From assembly GCA_963766295.1 (NCBI GenBank), contig CAVXYW010000001.1, positions 774,748-838,747 on the forward strand: a DNA stretch of 64,000 nucleotides. The letters are read 5' to 3'. Below the pieces are notes generated by a model that saw nothing but the letters and a program-made list of their open reading frames with translations, searched no databases and was not told where the DNA came from. This DNA is from JBBDRJ01 sp963766295. Its GTDB lineage: Bacteria; Actinomycetota; JAICYB01. Of the stretch, positions 23,116-31,150 are shown piece by piece (the first letter of the stretch is position 1; every line of letters starts with the position of its first letter). A program made the position numbers and the translations under genes.

Positions 23116-24128
23116 TGGACTTCCGCCTCAACGAAGATCAGCAGGCGCTCCAAGCAGCAGCGCGTGATTTTCTCAAGAAGGAAGTGACCTCGACGGTCGT
23201 CCGCAGCGCCTTCGACTCTCCGGACGGAGACTCGCCGGAGCTGTACAAGAAGATGGCCGAGCTCGGCTGGATCGGCTTGGCCGTACCGGAGGAGTTCGGC
23301 GGTGTCGGCTACGGCATCATCGAACAAGCCGTCGTTTGTGAGCAGCTCGGTTACTTCAACGCCCCGGGACCATATTTCGCGACCGCGTGCATGACCGTGC
23401 CGGTGCTCCTCGCACTCGGCGCGACCGATCTGCTGCCGCCACTCCTCGATGGCTCCGTTCGTGCCGCCGCGGGGATGACCGTCGAGAAGGTGGTCGATGC
23501 GCAGCTCGCCGACGCCTTCCTACTCGTCCAGGACGGGAAGGCGACTTGGTACGAGCGCGATGAATTCGAAGCGACACAGATCCCTTCCCTGGACGGAACG
23601 CGGCGGATCGCGTCGGTCAAACTGACCGGGAAAGGTCGCGACCTCGGATCGTCGGAGGCGATCGACATGTCGTTCGAACCCGGTCCGGCTACGGCTTGGG
23701 ACGCCGTCATCGCTTTGCTGTGCGCCGAGATGGTCGGCGGCATGCAATGGGCGCTCGACACAACGGTTCAATACGTGAAGGACCGCGAAGCCTTCGGCCG
23801 TCCGATCGGGGTCTTCCAGGCCGTCCAGCACAAGGCCGCAGACATGCTCGTCCACACGGAGACCTCACGCTCGGCCGCGTACTACGCAGCGTATGCAGCG
23901 GCCAACGGCCTGCCCGACGGGCGCTTCGCGGCTTCGGTTGCCAAGGCGTACTGCTCCGATGCGGCCCATGCGGTGACCGGCGAGTGCATCCAACTGCACG
24001 GGGGTATCGGATTCACGTGGGAGCACGATGCGCACCTGTACTTCAAGCGAGCGGTGACCAACCGCGTGGTCGCGGGCAACGCCGCCGTGCACCGCGAGCG
24101 TGCACTGGAACTAGACCCGGCGAAATAG
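23115..24128 (+). CDS. Acyl-CoA dehydrogenase, small subunit-type (FadE28-like)
   Basis: A 337-residue acyl-CoA dehydrogenase fold, about 50 residues shorter than the canonical enzyme. It begins MDFRLNEDQQALQAAARDF and ends with CIQLHGGIGFTWEHDAHLYFKRA. The middle domain is reduced and lacks the typical EPxAGSD loop, as in the small subunits of heteromeric enzymes that lose part of the FAD site. It is coupled to the upstream gene by a one-base overlap. A lone homodimer is less likely than a complex with its neighbour. Confidence 0.9.
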   Translation: MDFRLNEDQQALQAAARDFLKKEVTSTVVRSAFDSPDGDSPELYKKMAELGWIGLAVPEEFGGVGYGIIEQAVVCEQLGYFNAPGPYFATACMTVPVLLALGATDLLPPLLDGSVRAAAGMTVEKVVDAQLADAFLLVQDGKATWYERDEFEATQIPSLDGTRRIASVKLTGKGRDLGSSEAIDMSFEPGPATAWDAVIALLCAEMVGGMQWALDTTVQYVKDREAFGRPIGVFQAVQHKAADMLVHTETSRSAAYYAAYAAANGLPDGRFAASVAKAYCSDAAHAVTGECIQLHGGIGFTWEHDAHLYFKRAVTNRVVAGNAAVHRERALELDPAK

Positions 24129-24150
24129 CGCACCCGACTAGGGAGGATCC

Positions 24151-24567
24151 ATGAGAAAGCTGCTGGTTCTGTTCGTTATTGCGGTCGTGGCCTTCGGAGC
24201 CGTCGCATGTTCGGAGGACGATCCGACCCTCGGCGTGGACGCTACCGACGATGCCACTGAAGACATCTCCGCCGAAGGGAGCCCGGGAGTCCCGTTGGGC
24301 GAGGACACCATCGATGCGCAGGTAACGATCGTCGACTTCGCGTACGAGCCGAATGAGTTCACGGCCACCGCCGGCGAGCCGGTGAAGTGGTTGAACACCG
24401 GCGACCAGCCGCACACGGTCACCTTCGACGACGACGCCATCGTGGACTCCGACAATCTCGAATCAGGTGGCGAGTTCAGTGCAACATTCGAGGACGCCGG
24501 TGAGTTCACCTACTTCTGCACGATCCACGGCAAGGATCGGATGTCCGGGACGATCACCGTCGAATAG
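24151..24567 (+). CDS. Cupredoxin-fold lipoprotein (plastocyanin-like)
   Basis: A 138-residue protein with a lipoprotein signal (RKLLVLFVIAVVAFGAVAC, lipobox Cys at residue 20), an acidic linker and a single cupredoxin domain (residues ~50-138). The type-1 copper ligands are readable: His in QPHTVTF, then Cys, His and Met in YFCTIHGKDRMSG. It probably carries electrons or stores copper at the outer face of the membrane. A similar gene follows at 24697 and a two-domain relative lies at 45843. Confidence 0.9.
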   Translation: MRKLLVLFVIAVVAFGAVACSEDDPTLGVDATDDATEDISAEGSPGVPLGEDTIDAQVTIVDFAYEPNEFTATAGEPVKWLNTGDQPHTVTFDDDAIVDSDNLESGGEFSATFEDAGEFTYFCTIHGKDRMSGTITVE

Positions 24568-24569
24568 AT

Positions 24570-24599
24570 CGATCGGTGTCAGCTTCGCTGACCCGATCG
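24570..24599 (+). terminator. Hairpin between the two cupredoxin genes
   Basis: CGATCGG-T-GTCAGC (24570-24583) pairs with GCTGAC-CCGATCG (24587-24599) around a TTC loop with one bulged T. There is no T-run. A rho-independent-like or processing hairpin that ends the first cupredoxin transcript is likely. Confidence 0.5.
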
Positions 24600-24696
24600 G
24601 TGCTGCCGCCTCGCTTCGCTCCGCGGTGCGCGACGTTTAGCTTCGGTGACCAGCGGAAACTCCTTCTCTAAGTAGTAAGGGAGGAGGAAAAGTCTG

Positions 24697-25101
24697 ATGC
24701 GAAGACTTCTGATCGTCATCGCGGCTGTAACAGTGTCCCTAGGCGCTGTTGCCTGCGGTGAAGCGGCCGACGATGCGAGTGATGTGGCTGAGGACGCGGC
24801 CGATGCAGTGGAAGATGCGGCCGACCGCGCCGAGGACGTGGTCAACGACCGCAACGTCACGATCAGGGACAACAAATACGACCCCTCGTCGCGAACGATA
24901 TCGGTGGGAACCGAGATCACCTGGGTCAACCGCGGCGAAAATCCGCACACCGTGACGTCCGATAACGATGTCTTCGAAACGGACGAAAACCTTGGCACCG
25001 ACGAAGAGTTCAGCCATCGCTTCACTCAGGCCGGGACCTACGACTATCACTGCGAGCTGCACGGCGCGGACGTGATGTCGGGAACGATCGTCGTCGAATA
25101 G
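24697..25101 (+). CDS. Second cupredoxin-fold lipoprotein
   Basis: A 134-residue lipoprotein (RRLLIVIAAVTVSLGAVAC, lipobox Cys at about residue 20) with an Asp/Ala-rich linker (DVAEDAADAVEDAAD) and a cupredoxin domain. Ligands are His in NPHTVTSD, Cys in YHCELHG, the following His, and Met in DVMSG. It is a paralogue of the gene at 24151, with similar length and layout but a different linker. ATG 24697 follows GGGAGGAGG by nine bases. Confidence 0.88.
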   Translation: MRRLLIVIAAVTVSLGAVACGEAADDASDVAEDAADAVEDAADRAEDVVNDRNVTIRDNKYDPSSRTISVGTEITWVNRGENPHTVTSDNDVFETDENLGTDEEFSHRFTQAGTYDYHCELHGADVMSGTIVVE

Positions 25102-25114
25102 TCAGACAGAGACG

Positions 25115-25513
25115 CTAACGCGCGTCGGACTGAACCTCTAGTTCGGCGCGCGCGGCGTCGAGATCTTCGTCTTCGAACACGATGGAGACCAGCGTTTTCC
25201 CGCTGGCATCGACGCGCAAGACAACCAGGAACACAGCTTCGAAGCCCTCGACATGCCAGGTTTGACGGCAAAGCGCTGAGTTGTCGCCTCGCGTTTCCAG
25301 AACCTCGGTGTCAGCGCGCTCCCATTGCAGTTCCGCAGTGGCGCGCGCTTGCTCTATGGCCTCGCGTTTCCCAAGTGTCAACTGAAGACCTGAGCGGCGA
25401 TCCTCAAACGAAAACTCGTCGGCGAGCACATCCGCATACGTGGCCATGTCTCCGGAAAGCCACGCATCCGTCCCATGCCGCAGCCCTGCGACGGCCATGT
25501 TTTCGGTACTCAT
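25115..25513 (-). CDS. NTF2/SnoaL-like protein, array copy 1
   Basis: A 132-residue protein with a cystatin/NTF2-like pattern: GTDAWLSGDMATYADVLADEFSFEDRR, KREAIEQAR, VLETRGDNSALCRQTW, FLVVLRVDASGKTLVSIVFEDEDLDAARAELE. It resembles the repeated SnoaL-like domains found at the C-terminus of some large actinobacterial ATPase and cyclase proteins. Here it stands alone. It overlaps copy 2 by 4 bp, so the array is an operon transcribed from right to left. Ligand and function are unknown. Confidence 0.72.
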   Translation of the reverse strand: MSTENMAVAGLRHGTDAWLSGDMATYADVLADEFSFEDRRSGLQLTLGKREAIEQARATAELQWERADTEVLETRGDNSALCRQTWHVEGFEAVFLVVLRVDASGKTLVSIVFEDEDLDAARAELEVQSDAR

Positions 25514-25911
25514 GGTTGCCCGGACTGAGCTTCTAGCTCGGCTCGGGCAGCATCGAGGTCTTCCTCGTCGAACGTCATGGCGGCCACGGCCTTTCCCCCC
25601 GCGTCGACCCGCCCGACAAGGAGGATCACAACCTCAAAGCCGCCAACCTTCCAGGTTTGACGGTAGAGGGCCGTGTGATCGCCTCGCGTCTCCAGGACCT
25701 CTAGCTCGTAGCGCTCCAGGCCGAGATCCGCGATCACTCGGGTGTGCTCGAGGTACTCACGTTTCCCACGGGTAGTCGACTGCAAGCCTTTTCGATGGTC
25801 CTCATAGAAGAAATCTTCGGCGAGCTCGTCCGCATAGCCCTGGATGTCCCCGGCAACCAGCGCATCGGCTGTGCGCCGCATCACTCGGACGGCTGAGTTC
25901 TCAGCGCTCAT
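25510..25911 (-). CDS. NTF2/SnoaL-like protein, array copy 2
   Basis: A 133-residue paralogue of its neighbours: MSAENSAVRVMRRTADALVAGDIQGYADELAEDFFYEDHR at the start, KREYLEHTRVIADLGLERYELEVLETRGDHTALYRQTW in the middle and FDEEDLDAARAELEAQSG at the end. It overlaps both flanking copies by 4 bp. The shared acidic C-terminus and DALVAGD motif show a recent origin by tandem duplication. No catalytic residues can be assigned. Confidence 0.72.
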   Translation of the reverse strand: MSAENSAVRVMRRTADALVAGDIQGYADELAEDFFYEDHRKGLQSTTRGKREYLEHTRVIADLGLERYELEVLETRGDHTALYRQTWKVGGFEVVILLVGRVDAGGKAVAAMTFDEEDLDAARAELEAQSGQP

Positions 25912-26306
25912 GATTGCGCCGCTTGAGCTTCTAGCTCGCTGCGGGCAGCCTCAAGGTCGTCCTCGTCGAACAATGCGAGAGCAAGCCATCTTCCGTCGTC
26001 ATCAACGGTCACTACTTGTAGAAACGCCACCTCGAATCCGGTGCCGCGCCAAGTCTGGCGGAAAAGCGCCGTTCGATCGCATCGAGTGTCCAAGACGTCG
26101 CTGTCGATTTGCTCGAGGCCGAGTTCCATGACGACCCGCGCGTTCTCGACGGACTCACGCTTTCCATGGGTTGAGCGCATGACTGATCGATGGTCCTCGA
26201 CCCGGAACTCCTCGGCTAAAAGTTCGGCATAAGCGTCGAAGTCACGACCAAGCGTTATGTCAATCCCGAGCGCGATAGACCGAACCGCGGAATTCTCGCT
26301 CTTCAC
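25908..26306 (-). CDS. NTF2/SnoaL-like protein, array copy 3
   Basis: About 132 residues from GTG 26306, reading VKSENSAVRSIALGIDITLGRDFDAYAELLAEEFRVEDHR and ending FDEDDLEAARSELEAQAAQS. The open frame continues upstream, but those codons are basic and out of phase with the truncated copy 4, whose stop TGA overlaps this GTG (GTGA). That overlap fixes the start. Function is unknown, as for copies 1 and 2. Confidence 0.7.
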   Translation of the reverse strand: MKSENSAVRSIALGIDITLGRDFDAYAELLAEEFRVEDHRSVMRSTHGKRESVENARVVMELGLEQIDSDVLDTRCDRTALFRQTWRGTGFEVAFLQVVTVDDDGRWLALALFDEDDLEAARSELEAQAAQS

Positions 26307-26413
26307 GGTTGCGGGGCGAAAGCCAGCAGATCGGCGTAGCTCGCGATGTCGCCGGCAACCAGCGCGTCGGAGCCGCGCCTCACATTCAGGATCGCGGAGT
26401 TCTCTGAGCTCAT
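26303..26413 (-). pseudogene. Truncated fourth copy of the NTF2/SnoaL-like array
   Basis: The frame from ATG 26413 encodes only 36 residues, MSSENSAILNVRRGSDALVAG followed by DIASYADLLAFAPQP and a stop. The first 30 match the N-termini of copies 1-3; the rest of the domain is missing. The most economical reading is loss of the body of a fourth copy, leaving its start region as the leader of the array. It may still be translated and couple to copy 3 through the GTGA overlap. Confidence 0.65.
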
Positions 26414-26537
26414 GACGCAAGGCTATTGCTTTGGCCTTCCGGACAGTAGGCCGACTCGGGGAGCTCGAAGGCACGTCTCGAAGCAGGTTCGGAGAGGGTC
26501 GGTACCTGGGAGGCGGCACCGACCCTCTTCCGTCCCA

Positions 26538-27389
26538 CTACGTCATGTACCTAGTGACCCACCCGCGCTTGCGCAGCATGTTGAACATCGATCGCGCGAA
26601 CAGCAGTCCGAGCGCGATGTACAACCCGTCCAGCGCGAACGCGATTCCGAGGCTGCCCCACGGCGGCGAGCCGCCCGCGATGACCGTCCTCATCGCTTCG
26701 AACACCCTCGTGGTCGGCAGAGCCGTCGCGATCGCTTGCGCCCAACCCGGCAGAGCGCTAACCGGATAGAACACCGCCGAGATCGGCATAAGCAGCACGG
26801 CCAGACCCCAGGCCAGGATGTCCGCACCCGGGCCGAACCGAAGGATGATCCCGATCACGAGCATCCCCACCGCGACACCGAACAGCATCAGGGCGAGCAT
26901 GAACACGGCCAGGATCAGGCCCATGTCGATCGCCACGAAGTGGAACAGCGTCCAGGCGATCGTGGCCATGATCGTCCAGCCGATCAGCACCTTCGTCAGC
27001 GACCAAGCCACTGCTCCGGCCAGGTACTCGATGGGACGGAGCGGCGATACCATCAGGTTCAGCACGTTGTGCGTCCACGACGTGTCGTCGAGGAACGTCA
27101 CGCCGATCCCGAGGTTCGACCGGAACACCAGGTCCCAAAGCAGCACTCCACCCAGCAGGAACCCGAAGGCCTGCGGGATGTCGGTGCCCTGCTGCACGAA
27201 GTACCGCGTGAGCAGACCCCACAGCAGCAGGTCCATGGCGGGCCAGAACAGCATGTCCACCAATCCCGGCGGCGAATGGCTCAGCTCGTACGCGTGTCGC
27301 TTGTACAGCGACCAGATGCGCCGGGCCGAGCGCGTTACGCCCGCGTCCGGCGCGTAGCTATCTCGTTCGCGTACCGCTACCTGTGTCAT
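26538..27389 (-). CDS. ABC-2 type exporter permease
   Basis: A 283-residue membrane protein starting at ATG 27389 (MTQVAVRERDSYAPD). It has six hydrophobic segments, among them MLFWPAMDLLLWGLL, AFGFLLGGVLLWDLVF, VLIGWTIMATIAWTLF, ILAVFMLALMLFGVAVGMLVIGI and GLAVLLMPISAVFYPVSALPGW. This matches the ABC-2/NodJ-type permease of drug and polysaccharide exporters. The ATPase gene lies 13 bp upstream in the same direction. The cargo is unknown. Confidence 0.87.
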   Translation of the reverse strand: MTQVAVRERDSYAPDAGVTRSARRIWSLYKRHAYELSHSPPGLVDMLFWPAMDLLLWGLLTRYFVQQGTDIPQAFGFLLGGVLLWDLVFRSNLGIGVTFLDDTSWTHNVLNLMVSPLRPIEYLAGAVAWSLTKVLIGWTIMATIAWTLFHFVAIDMGLILAVFMLALMLFGVAVGMLVIGIILRFGPGADILAWGLAVLLMPISAVFYPVSALPGWAQAIATALPTTRVFEAMRTVIAGGSPPWGSLGIAFALDGLYIALGLLFARSMFNMLRKRGWVTRYMT

Positions 27390-27402
27390 TTTCGATCTCT
27401 CC

Positions 27403-28191
27403 TTATGTCGTTGATCCGTTCCGCACCTCGGATGCGATGTGCAGGAACGTCTTCTCCATGTCATCCGTGCCGTACTTCGCGCCGATCTCCGTCGGCGAGC
27501 CGTCGGCAACCACCTGTCCGGCCGCCAGGAACACAACACGTCGGCACAACCGCTCGATGTCGGCCATGTTGTGCGAGGTCACCAGCAGCGTGAACCCCCC
27601 CTTGGCGTGCTCCTCCCGGATCACGGCGCGTACGCGCTCCGATACCTCCGGGTCGAGCGAGGCCGTCGGCTCGTCCAACACGAGCAGCCGCGGCTCGCTC
27701 ATGAGCGACTTACACAGACCGACCAGCGTCCGCTGACCGCTCGAAAGCTGCGAAGCGTAACGCTCGAGGAACTCGTGCACGTGCAGCCGCTCGATCAAGT
27801 TCTCGACCTGGTGCCGGCTCGAGCCGTACAGGGTGCGGAAGACGTCCAGGATCTCCCGGACGCGCACCTTGTACGGCATCCCGACGTACGCCGCCGTGAA
27901 GTTCGTCTGCTCGAGCGCGGCCGTTCGCTCCTCGGGGAGCGGATGGCCGAGCAGCGTGACGTGACCCTCATCGGGCTCCGTTACGCCGAGCAGCATCATC
28001 AGCGTCGTCGTCTTGCCGGCGCCGTTGGGACCCAGGAGGGCGCAAACGTCGCCCTCCTCGACCCGCAGATCGACACCGTTCACTGCGTATGTGAATTGCT
28101 CTGTTTTGACCGCGCCTTCGCGGCGGTCCTTCCTGCTTGTCTTGTTCTTGAAGCGTTTGCGCAGGCCAACTGCATCAATGGCAAGCGTCAT
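27403..28191 (-). CDS. ABC transporter ATP-binding protein
   Basis: A 262-residue ATPase from ATG 28191, preceded by GGAGGG. Walker A is LLGPNGAGKTT, the signature is QLSSGQRTLVGLCKSL (SSGQ form), and Walker B is RLLVLDEPTASLD. The switch His lies in LLVTSHNM. It belongs to the ABCA/NodI/DrrA-like exporter ATPase group and pairs with the adjacent ABC-2 permease. The Q-loop is in QTNFTAAYVGMPYK. Its basic loop KNKTSRKDRREGAVK near the N-terminus is unusual. Confidence 0.92.
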   Translation of the reverse strand: MTLAIDAVGLRKRFKNKTSRKDRREGAVKTEQFTYAVNGVDLRVEEGDVCALLGPNGAGKTTTLMMLLGVTEPDEGHVTLLGHPLPEERTAALEQTNFTAAYVGMPYKVRVREILDVFRTLYGSSRHQVENLIERLHVHEFLERYASQLSSGQRTLVGLCKSLMSEPRLLVLDEPTASLDPEVSERVRAVIREEHAKGGFTLLVTSHNMADIERLCRRVVFLAAGQVVADGSPTEIGAKYGTDDMEKTFLHIASEVRNGSTT

Positions 28192-28390
28192 TTGTGCCCT
28201 CCTTTGTTCGTTTTCCCTCTCCGTTTTGCTGCTTACGCCAACGAGGCGGCGCACGGATCCCGATTTGGGGGAAAAGAAAACCGCGCAGGCTTGCATGCGG
28301 TCCCCAGGCGGGGTCCGTCGGCCGGCGCGGTGGCGTTACCTATAACAAGACGTCGCGAAGCTTAACACGCTCGCGGAGGAGTTTGTCTAT

Positions 28391-28882
28391 TTGAACGCGA
28401 TTCGCGGCGGAAATTCTGCGATTGATAGCGTTTCGCGCATGCCAATCACCTTCGAGAACTACGACGAACGCGTCGCGGATGCGCTGATGAACGCGCCGAC
28501 GCACATGGCTTTGCCCGATTTTCTGGGTGTCTCGTTCACGGAAGCCGGGCCCGGGAAGCTCGTAGCGGAGATGGAAGTCCGTCCCGACCTCCTCACGATG
28601 TTCGGCAACCTCCACGGGGGAGTGATCTCTGTCCTCGTCGACCACGTGCTCGGCTCGGTCATGTACCCGGTGATGCCGCGTGGGTGGTGGGCGGCCACGA
28701 CGGAGTTCAAGCTCAATCTGCTGGCGCCCGTGAAGGACGGGCGCCTGAGGGCCGAGGCGGACATCATCGCCATGACCAGGCGCACCAGCGTCGTCCGGAT
28801 CGACGTCACGAATGGAGAGCGATTGGTCTGCGTCGCGCAGGGTACTTGTCTTCTACAGGAGCCAAGACCCAAGGAGGGCTGA
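28391..28882 (+). CDS. PaaI-type hotdog-fold thioesterase
   Basis: A 163-residue acyl-CoA thioesterase-like protein. The hotdog core is readable: FLGVSFTEAGPGKLVAEMEV, MFGNLHGGVISVLVDHVLGSV (catalytic HGG motif) and FKLNLLAPVKDGRLRAEADI. It would hydrolyse an acyl- or aryl-CoA. TTG 28391 follows GGAGG by 10 bases; ATG 28439 is the alternative and also keeps the whole domain. The next gene begins 3 bp after its stop. Confidence 0.85.
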   Translation: MNAIRGGNSAIDSVSRMPITFENYDERVADALMNAPTHMALPDFLGVSFTEAGPGKLVAEMEVRPDLLTMFGNLHGGVISVLVDHVLGSVMYPVMPRGWWAATTEFKLNLLAPVKDGRLRAEADIIAMTRRTSVVRIDVTNGERLVCVAQGTCLLQEPRPKEG

Positions 28883-28885
28883 CGA

Positions 28886-29417
28886 ATGGACCTTCTCGAC
28901 CTCTACGACCGAGGCAGCGCCTGGGCCGCAACGAAGATCGCGGGGGCCAAAGGCAAGCTCGACTCACCGACCGAGTGCGAGGAGTGGAGTGCTCGTGACC
29001 TCGTGAACCACCTGCTCGACGGGGCCAAGTACTTCGCAGGAGCGGCGCAGGGTAAGAAGGTCGATCCGCCGAACCCCGATCCGCCGAACCTCTTGGACGG
29101 AAACGACCCGGTCAGCGCCTTCGAGGAAGGACGCCGGGAGATCCTCGAGGCTTTCGAAGACCCGAAGGTGCTCGAGGAGAAGGGCGTAACTCTCGGCATC
29201 GCCTTCGCGGACAGCCTCATCCACGGGTGGGACCTCGCAAAGGGAACCGGCCAGGAAACGAAGATGCCCGAGGACCTCGCGGAGGCCGCGTTCCAGATGC
29301 TGGACGGACGTCTGACCGATGACAACCGAAAAGGTGCGTTCGAACCACCGGTCGATACCGGAGAACGCGAGCGCCCAGGAGAAGCTGCTCGCCTACGTAG
29401 GCCGCGACCCGAACTAG
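28886..29417 (+). pseudogene. TIGR03086/mycothiol-maleylpyruvate isomerase-like protein, one frameshift near the end
   Basis: The first ~155 residues read normally: LYDRGSAWAATKIAG, ECEEWSARDLVNHLLDGAKYFAG, FADSLIHGWDLAKGTGQ, and AAFQMLDGRLTDDNRKGAFEPPV. Around 29362 the family C-terminus moves into another frame (PENASAQEKLLAYVGRDPN and a stop at 29417), as if one base were inserted. Without the correction the frame runs to 29536, deep into the convergent GH20 gene. The corrected stop shares the palindrome CTAG (29414-29417) with the GH20 stop, supporting the corrected end. These DinB-like proteins bind metal and often use mycothiol. Confidence 0.75.
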
Positions 29418-31150
29418 CCGTACTGCGCGAGCGTTTGCTCGAGCCTGCCGAGGCTGTCGTGCAGGCCGCCCGGCCGGCTAACTGCGAGCCACGCCGCGTG
29501 CTGCATTTCGATCGCTTCGGACAGATCTGCGCGTAGCTCTTTGTCGTCCGGACGGTCGGCGTCGATGTGACGCAACATCCGGTAGACGCCGTGTCGAGCT
29601 AGACGGGCGGCGGCGATCAGTTCGTCGTTAAGGATTGGAAGCGTTTGATCGAGGACGTCGATCACCGCATTGCATTTGGACGCGTCGATCTGGCCGAAGG
29701 ACGTTGTGGATCTCGGGACCAGTCCACGGAAGATCGGGCTCCCGTTGAAGGCCAGCTGACCGGTCTTTGCCCACAGGCGGCCGATGCGATCGATCGACGA
29801 GCCGAGCGGTTGTTCGAAGACGAACTTGTCGACGACCTTTGCGACATCGAGATTTCGATTGGCGTCGAGGCACCAGCTCACGGCGCCGCCGTAGACGATC
29901 GGCGGAAAGCTGACGATCGGCGGCTGGTGATGTCCGTTGTCGCCCCAGTCGGTGATGAGGTAACCCTTCGCGCCGAACTCTTTTCCCTGCACCGCTGCAT
30001 CGAGCAGGTTGCCGTATGCGTTGTCGATACGGCCGATGAGTGAGTTCCACGTCGCCGTTCCCGGCGCTATCTCGACGGGCATGTCGATGCCGGCGAGCGC
30101 TTCCATCTGCGCTCTGAACCCGTCGAGGGGATCGTGGTCGAGTTGCGCGAGGGTCTGGAGTGCCTGCTCCGGAACTTGCGCGCGTAACTCCTCCGGCCAC
30201 ACTTGCTCGTAATGCCAGGGCAGTGCAGTTACTCCGTCCGGCAGCACTTTCGCGGCAAGAGCGGGGTCCTCGCGAAGGATGTCGCCCCAGACGAGGACCT
30301 CGTAGCCGTTCTTTACCAGCGGCCCGGCGATGCGCTCGAGATGCTCGAGGTAGACCTCGGTCTTCCCGCGCCGCTCGACTTCGGATCTACTGACGCCTTG
30401 TCCGAGATCGAACGGTTCGTCGCAGCCGATGTTCACTCGATTGCTGGAGAAGTTCACGAGCAGCTCGTTGAAGAGATCTCCGACGAACCGAGCATTCTCC
30501 GCGGTCGGGGCAAGGGTCCATGGAGGGAGATCGGCGCCCCACGGAGCTTTGCTGCCGTCGGGGCACTCCGCCCGGCTCCGGTAGGCGTCGAGCATCAGCC
30601 ACCGGTTCATATGACCGAAGCAGTTCTGATTCGGGACGAGATCGATGCCGCGATCGATGCACAACTTGTCCAGCCACCGGATGTCGTCCGCCGTCATCGG
30701 CGACGCGTCGCGCCACACGACCTTGTGGTCCCGGAATGCGAAGGTGTGCTCGGTATAGAGCTGGAGCTCGTTGATGCGGACAAGCGTGAGAAGGTCGACG
30801 ATCCGCTCGAGCGTTTCGCGCGTGGGGACGCGGTCTCGGCTGATGTCGAGCATGTAGGAGCGGACGGGAAAATCCGGCCAATCGCGCGCGCGAAGTCCGG
30901 GCAGTGTTCCGGTCGATTGAGACCGGACCTGATCGAGGAGACTTCGTCCGTAGCGCAGGCCGGCATCGTCCGCGTATTCGATCCGGATACCGCTGCCGTC
31001 GATCGTTAGCTCAAACCCTTGAGGTGGAAGAGATCTTGATTGACTTTCGGTCGGTGTCCCGTTGATGGACGCACCCTCAGCTCCGAGTTCGAGCTGGCGC
31101 GGGTTCGGAACGAGTACGAGCTCGCCAGTTGGATCTCGCGAATCGGTCAC
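29414..31150 (-). CDS. GH20 family beta-N-acetylhexosaminidase-like glycosidase
   Basis: A 578-residue protein, GTG start. An N-terminal GH20b-like domain (residues 1-~95) is followed by a TIM barrel: PVRSYMLDISRDRVPTRETLERIVDLL, LVPNQNCFGHMNRWLML, and the catalytic pair in VNIGCDEPFDLG (Asp244-Glu245). No signal peptide is seen, so it probably acts on imported or recycled aminosugar chains. It overlaps the next gene (transcribed before it) by 4 bp. It belongs to a five-gene minus-strand cluster with NagA. Confidence 0.88.
   Translation of the reverse strand: MTDSRDPTGELVLVPNPRQLELGAEGASINGTPTESQSRSLPPQGFELTIDGSGIRIEYADDAGLRYGRSLLDQVRSQSTGTLPGLRARDWPDFPVRSYMLDISRDRVPTRETLERIVDLLTLVRINELQLYTEHTFAFRDHKVVWRDASPMTADDIRWLDKLCIDRGIDLVPNQNCFGHMNRWLMLDAYRSRAECPDGSKAPWGADLPPWTLAPTAENARFVGDLFNELLVNFSSNRVNIGCDEPFDLGQGVSRSEVERRGKTEVYLEHLERIAGPLVKNGYEVLVWGDILREDPALAAKVLPDGVTALPWHYEQVWPEELRAQVPEQALQTLAQLDHDPLDGFRAQMEALAGIDMPVEIAPGTATWNSLIGRIDNAYGNLLDAAVQGKEFGAKGYLITDWGDNGHHQPPIVSFPPIVYGGAVSWCLDANRNLDVAKVVDKFVFEQPLGSSIDRIGRLWAKTGQLAFNGSPIFRGLVPRSTTSFGQIDASKCNAVIDVLDQTLPILNDELIAAARLARHGVYRMLRHIDADRPDDKELRADLSEAIEMQHAAWLAVSRPGGLHDSLGRLEQTLAQYG

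Noticed and set aside
26346..27593. 415-codon plus-strand frame opposite the ABC permease
   Set aside because: Shadow of the permease, dominated by Arg, Gln and His; the minus strand has six membrane helices and a coupled ATPase.
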